Assembly: GCF_004347735.1 (NCBI RefSeq)
Contig: NZ_SLTI01000042.1
Coordinates: 270,246 to 334,245 of the forward strand
DNA length: 64,000 nucleotides
Reading direction: 5' to 3'
DNA from: Sulfuricurvum sp. IAE1
GTDB taxonomy: Bacteria; Campylobacterota; Campylobacteria; Campylobacterales; Sulfurimonadaceae
Under the pieces are notes generated by a model that was not told the DNA's origin, did not search any database, and saw only the letters and a list, made by a program, of their open reading frames with translations. A program made the translations under genes and the position numbers. Positions 63,189-64,000 of this stretch are shown piece after piece. Every line of letters starts with the position of its first letter. Position 1 is the first letter of the stretch.

Positions 63189-63233
63189 CACTTCTCTCCT
63201 TTTTACCCTCCGTACAAAATACCGAAAACCCTT

Positions 63234-63788
63234 TCAGTCCATCCAGCGTCTAGGATCGTAACCGTCGCCAGGGCGTTTAATTTCCCCTTTTTCCAAACGT
63301 TTGATCAATGTCACGACCTCAGAGCCGTCCGTAAAGCTTTTTGCGTTTAAAGCATTCGGATGCAACGTAAAACCGTGACGTTCATAAAAACGCAGTGCCG
63401 GTGAGTCGGCGACAATACCCAGACTGATCGCCTCATACAAAGCCGAGGCTTCAATCATCAGCTGCTCCAGCATCAGCGAGCCTATTCCCATCCCTCTGTA
63501 TTGCGGAAGAACCGCCATAGTGAGTATCGGAGTATTATCGTCAATATAGCCGTTAGCACCGTGATCGGCATTCAGACGACGTATCCACGCTGCCCCCGCA
63601 AGCTGGTTATCGGCAAGGGCATACAAACCAAGATCTTTGCTTGTATAGCCGTAAAACGTTTCGTAGACGCTCAGTTGCGGTACGTCGGACAGCGACATAG
63701 CGTGTTGATCAAGACGCATGGCATAAGGGAGGATATCGCTCAGAATTTTTTGTTCGGAAGATCGAAGGAAATAAAGTGTCGTATTCAT
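63234..63788 (-). CDS. GNAT family N-acetyltransferase
   Basis: The 184-residue protein has the GNAT core: the beta-strand TPILTMAVLPQYRGMGIGSLMLEQLMIEA near 88-115 holds motif A (Q-x-x-G-x-G pattern QYRGMGIGS) that binds acetyl-CoA, and LGIVADSPALRFYERHGFTLHP is motif B. N-terminal residues 1-60 are not diagnostic. The substrate is unknown. The frame opens at 63806, but ATG 63788 follows TATAAT by six bases, so the message is probably leaderless. It lies between rpsR, convergent with it, and the 5S gene. Confidence 0.85.
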   Translation of the reverse strand: MNTTLYFLRSSEQKILSDILPYAMRLDQHAMSLSDVPQLSVYETFYGYTSKDLGLYALADNQLAGAAWIRRLNADHGANGYIDDNTPILTMAVLPQYRGMGIGSLMLEQLMIEASALYEAISLGIVADSPALRFYERHGFTLHPNALNAKSFTDGSEVVTLIKRLEKGEIKRPGDGYDPRRWMD

Positions 63789-63794
63789 GAGGGA

Positions 63795-63800
63795 ATTATA
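63795..63800 (-). promoter_or_regulatory. -10 box of the GNAT gene (leaderless)
   Basis: TATAAT on the minus strand, then TCCCTC, then ATG at 63788. The transcript would start on the A of the start codon. No ribosome site lies in between. Confidence 0.55.
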
Positions 63801-63911
63801 ACGCACAATAGGTAGATGGTGTTTTTAGAATAAAGTTTTTTTTTGAATCTTATATTTTATAGAATAAGTTATTTTTGTATAGGAAGGTATTAAAAGAAAG
63901 AAGAATCTTGC

Positions 63912-64000
63912 GGCCTGGCGGCGACCTACGTTTCCACACCTGAAAGATGCAGTATTATGAGCGAAGAGGGTCTTAGCTTCCGGGTTCGGAATGGGGCCGG
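63912..64000 (-). rRNA. rrf: 5S ribosomal RNA, 3' part (cut by the window edge)
   Basis: Read on the minus strand, the end of the window is the 3' three-quarters of a bacterial 5S rRNA: CCCATTCCGAACCCGGAAGC, then GTAGGTCGCCGCCAGGCC at the 3' end near 63912. The 5' part, and presumably the 23S and 16S genes, lie beyond 64000. Downstream (63840-63905) the minus strand is AT-rich, with a T-rich stretch that could end the transcript. No tRNA gene is between the 5S gene and the GNAT gene. Confidence 0.95.

Noticed and set aside
63801..63911. AT-rich stretch before the 5S gene as a gene or tRNA
   Set aside because: No open frame with a ribosome site and no cloverleaf found; it looks like the terminator region of the rRNA operon.

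Overview
The window is a dense, almost fully coding stretch of a bacterial chromosome. It most resembles a free-living member of the Campylobacterota (formerly Epsilonproteobacteria), near Sulfuricurvum or Sulfurimonas. This assignment is an inference from gene order and protein type. Three runs match the order I recall from Campylobacter jejuni: rpsO / Rrf2 regulator / flhA; flgI - rod-binding protein - flgM - flgN - flgK; and fabZ - lpxA - clpX - mreB - mreC. A UPF0323-type lipoprotein next to a glutathionylspermidine-synthase-like gene is also seen there. G+C looks near or above 50 percent. Many genes start with TTG or GTG, and most promoters show only a good -10 box (TATAAT or TACAAT). There are no CRISPR arrays, complete insertion sequences, prophage genes or tRNAs.

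Layout. 1-7257: a DUF2059 protein cut by the window edge and rpsO on the minus strand, then a plus-strand run of an Rrf2 regulator, flhA, a DHH phosphoesterase, an ABC-F ATPase and rsuA. 7258-11410: a copper-type P1B ATPase on the minus strand, then an RluA-type pseudouridine synthase, an Ogt-type DNA repair methyltransferase and a secreted PEBP protein. 11411-12344 is the only clear accessory patch: an AT-richer orphan gene with a BrnT-like domain between two directly repeated double-hairpin elements. 12345-20221: stand-alone housekeeping and accessory genes (membrane J-domain protein, two paralogous DMT transporters, pirin, methyltransferase, lytic transglycosylase, outer membrane protein, YebC, P-loop ATPase, YaeQ).

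20320-30139 is a coherent acetate uptake and activation block, all on the minus strand: a two-component system, an OprD-type porin, a DUF485 protein, the acetate symporter ActP, a cNMP/CBS/DUF294 protein, a DnaQ-like exonuclease and acetyl-CoA synthetase. A tandem 11-bp repeat sits in the porin promoter, where an OmpR-class regulator would bind. 30245-41889 (plus strand) holds a cyclophilin, QueH, fabZ-lpxA-clpX-mreBC, carB, a YrdC-like protein, and the lipoprotein / ATP-grasp / BFD-ferredoxin group. 41892-46594 is a flagellar operon on the minus strand ending in an orphan peptide-type ABC permease. 46669-52389 has rsmD with a receiver-like protein, a large CHASE/PAS/GAF/GGDEF/EAL protein, and a second exonuclease pair. 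52474-64000 holds murA, purL, a signal-peptide Hsp20, an HDOD protein with a degenerate EAL domain, greA, a leaderless rnr with holA, rpsF-ssb-rpsR, a GNAT acetyltransferase, and the 3' part of a 5S rRNA gene on the minus strand, so an rRNA operon lies beyond the right edge.

No single spectacular new system is evident. The best candidates for undescribed biology are the lipoprotein / ATP-grasp / BFD operon, the acetate block with its DUF294 and exonuclease partners, the BrnT-like orphan between repeats, and the exported Hsp20. No stretch longer than 300 bases lacks a gene.
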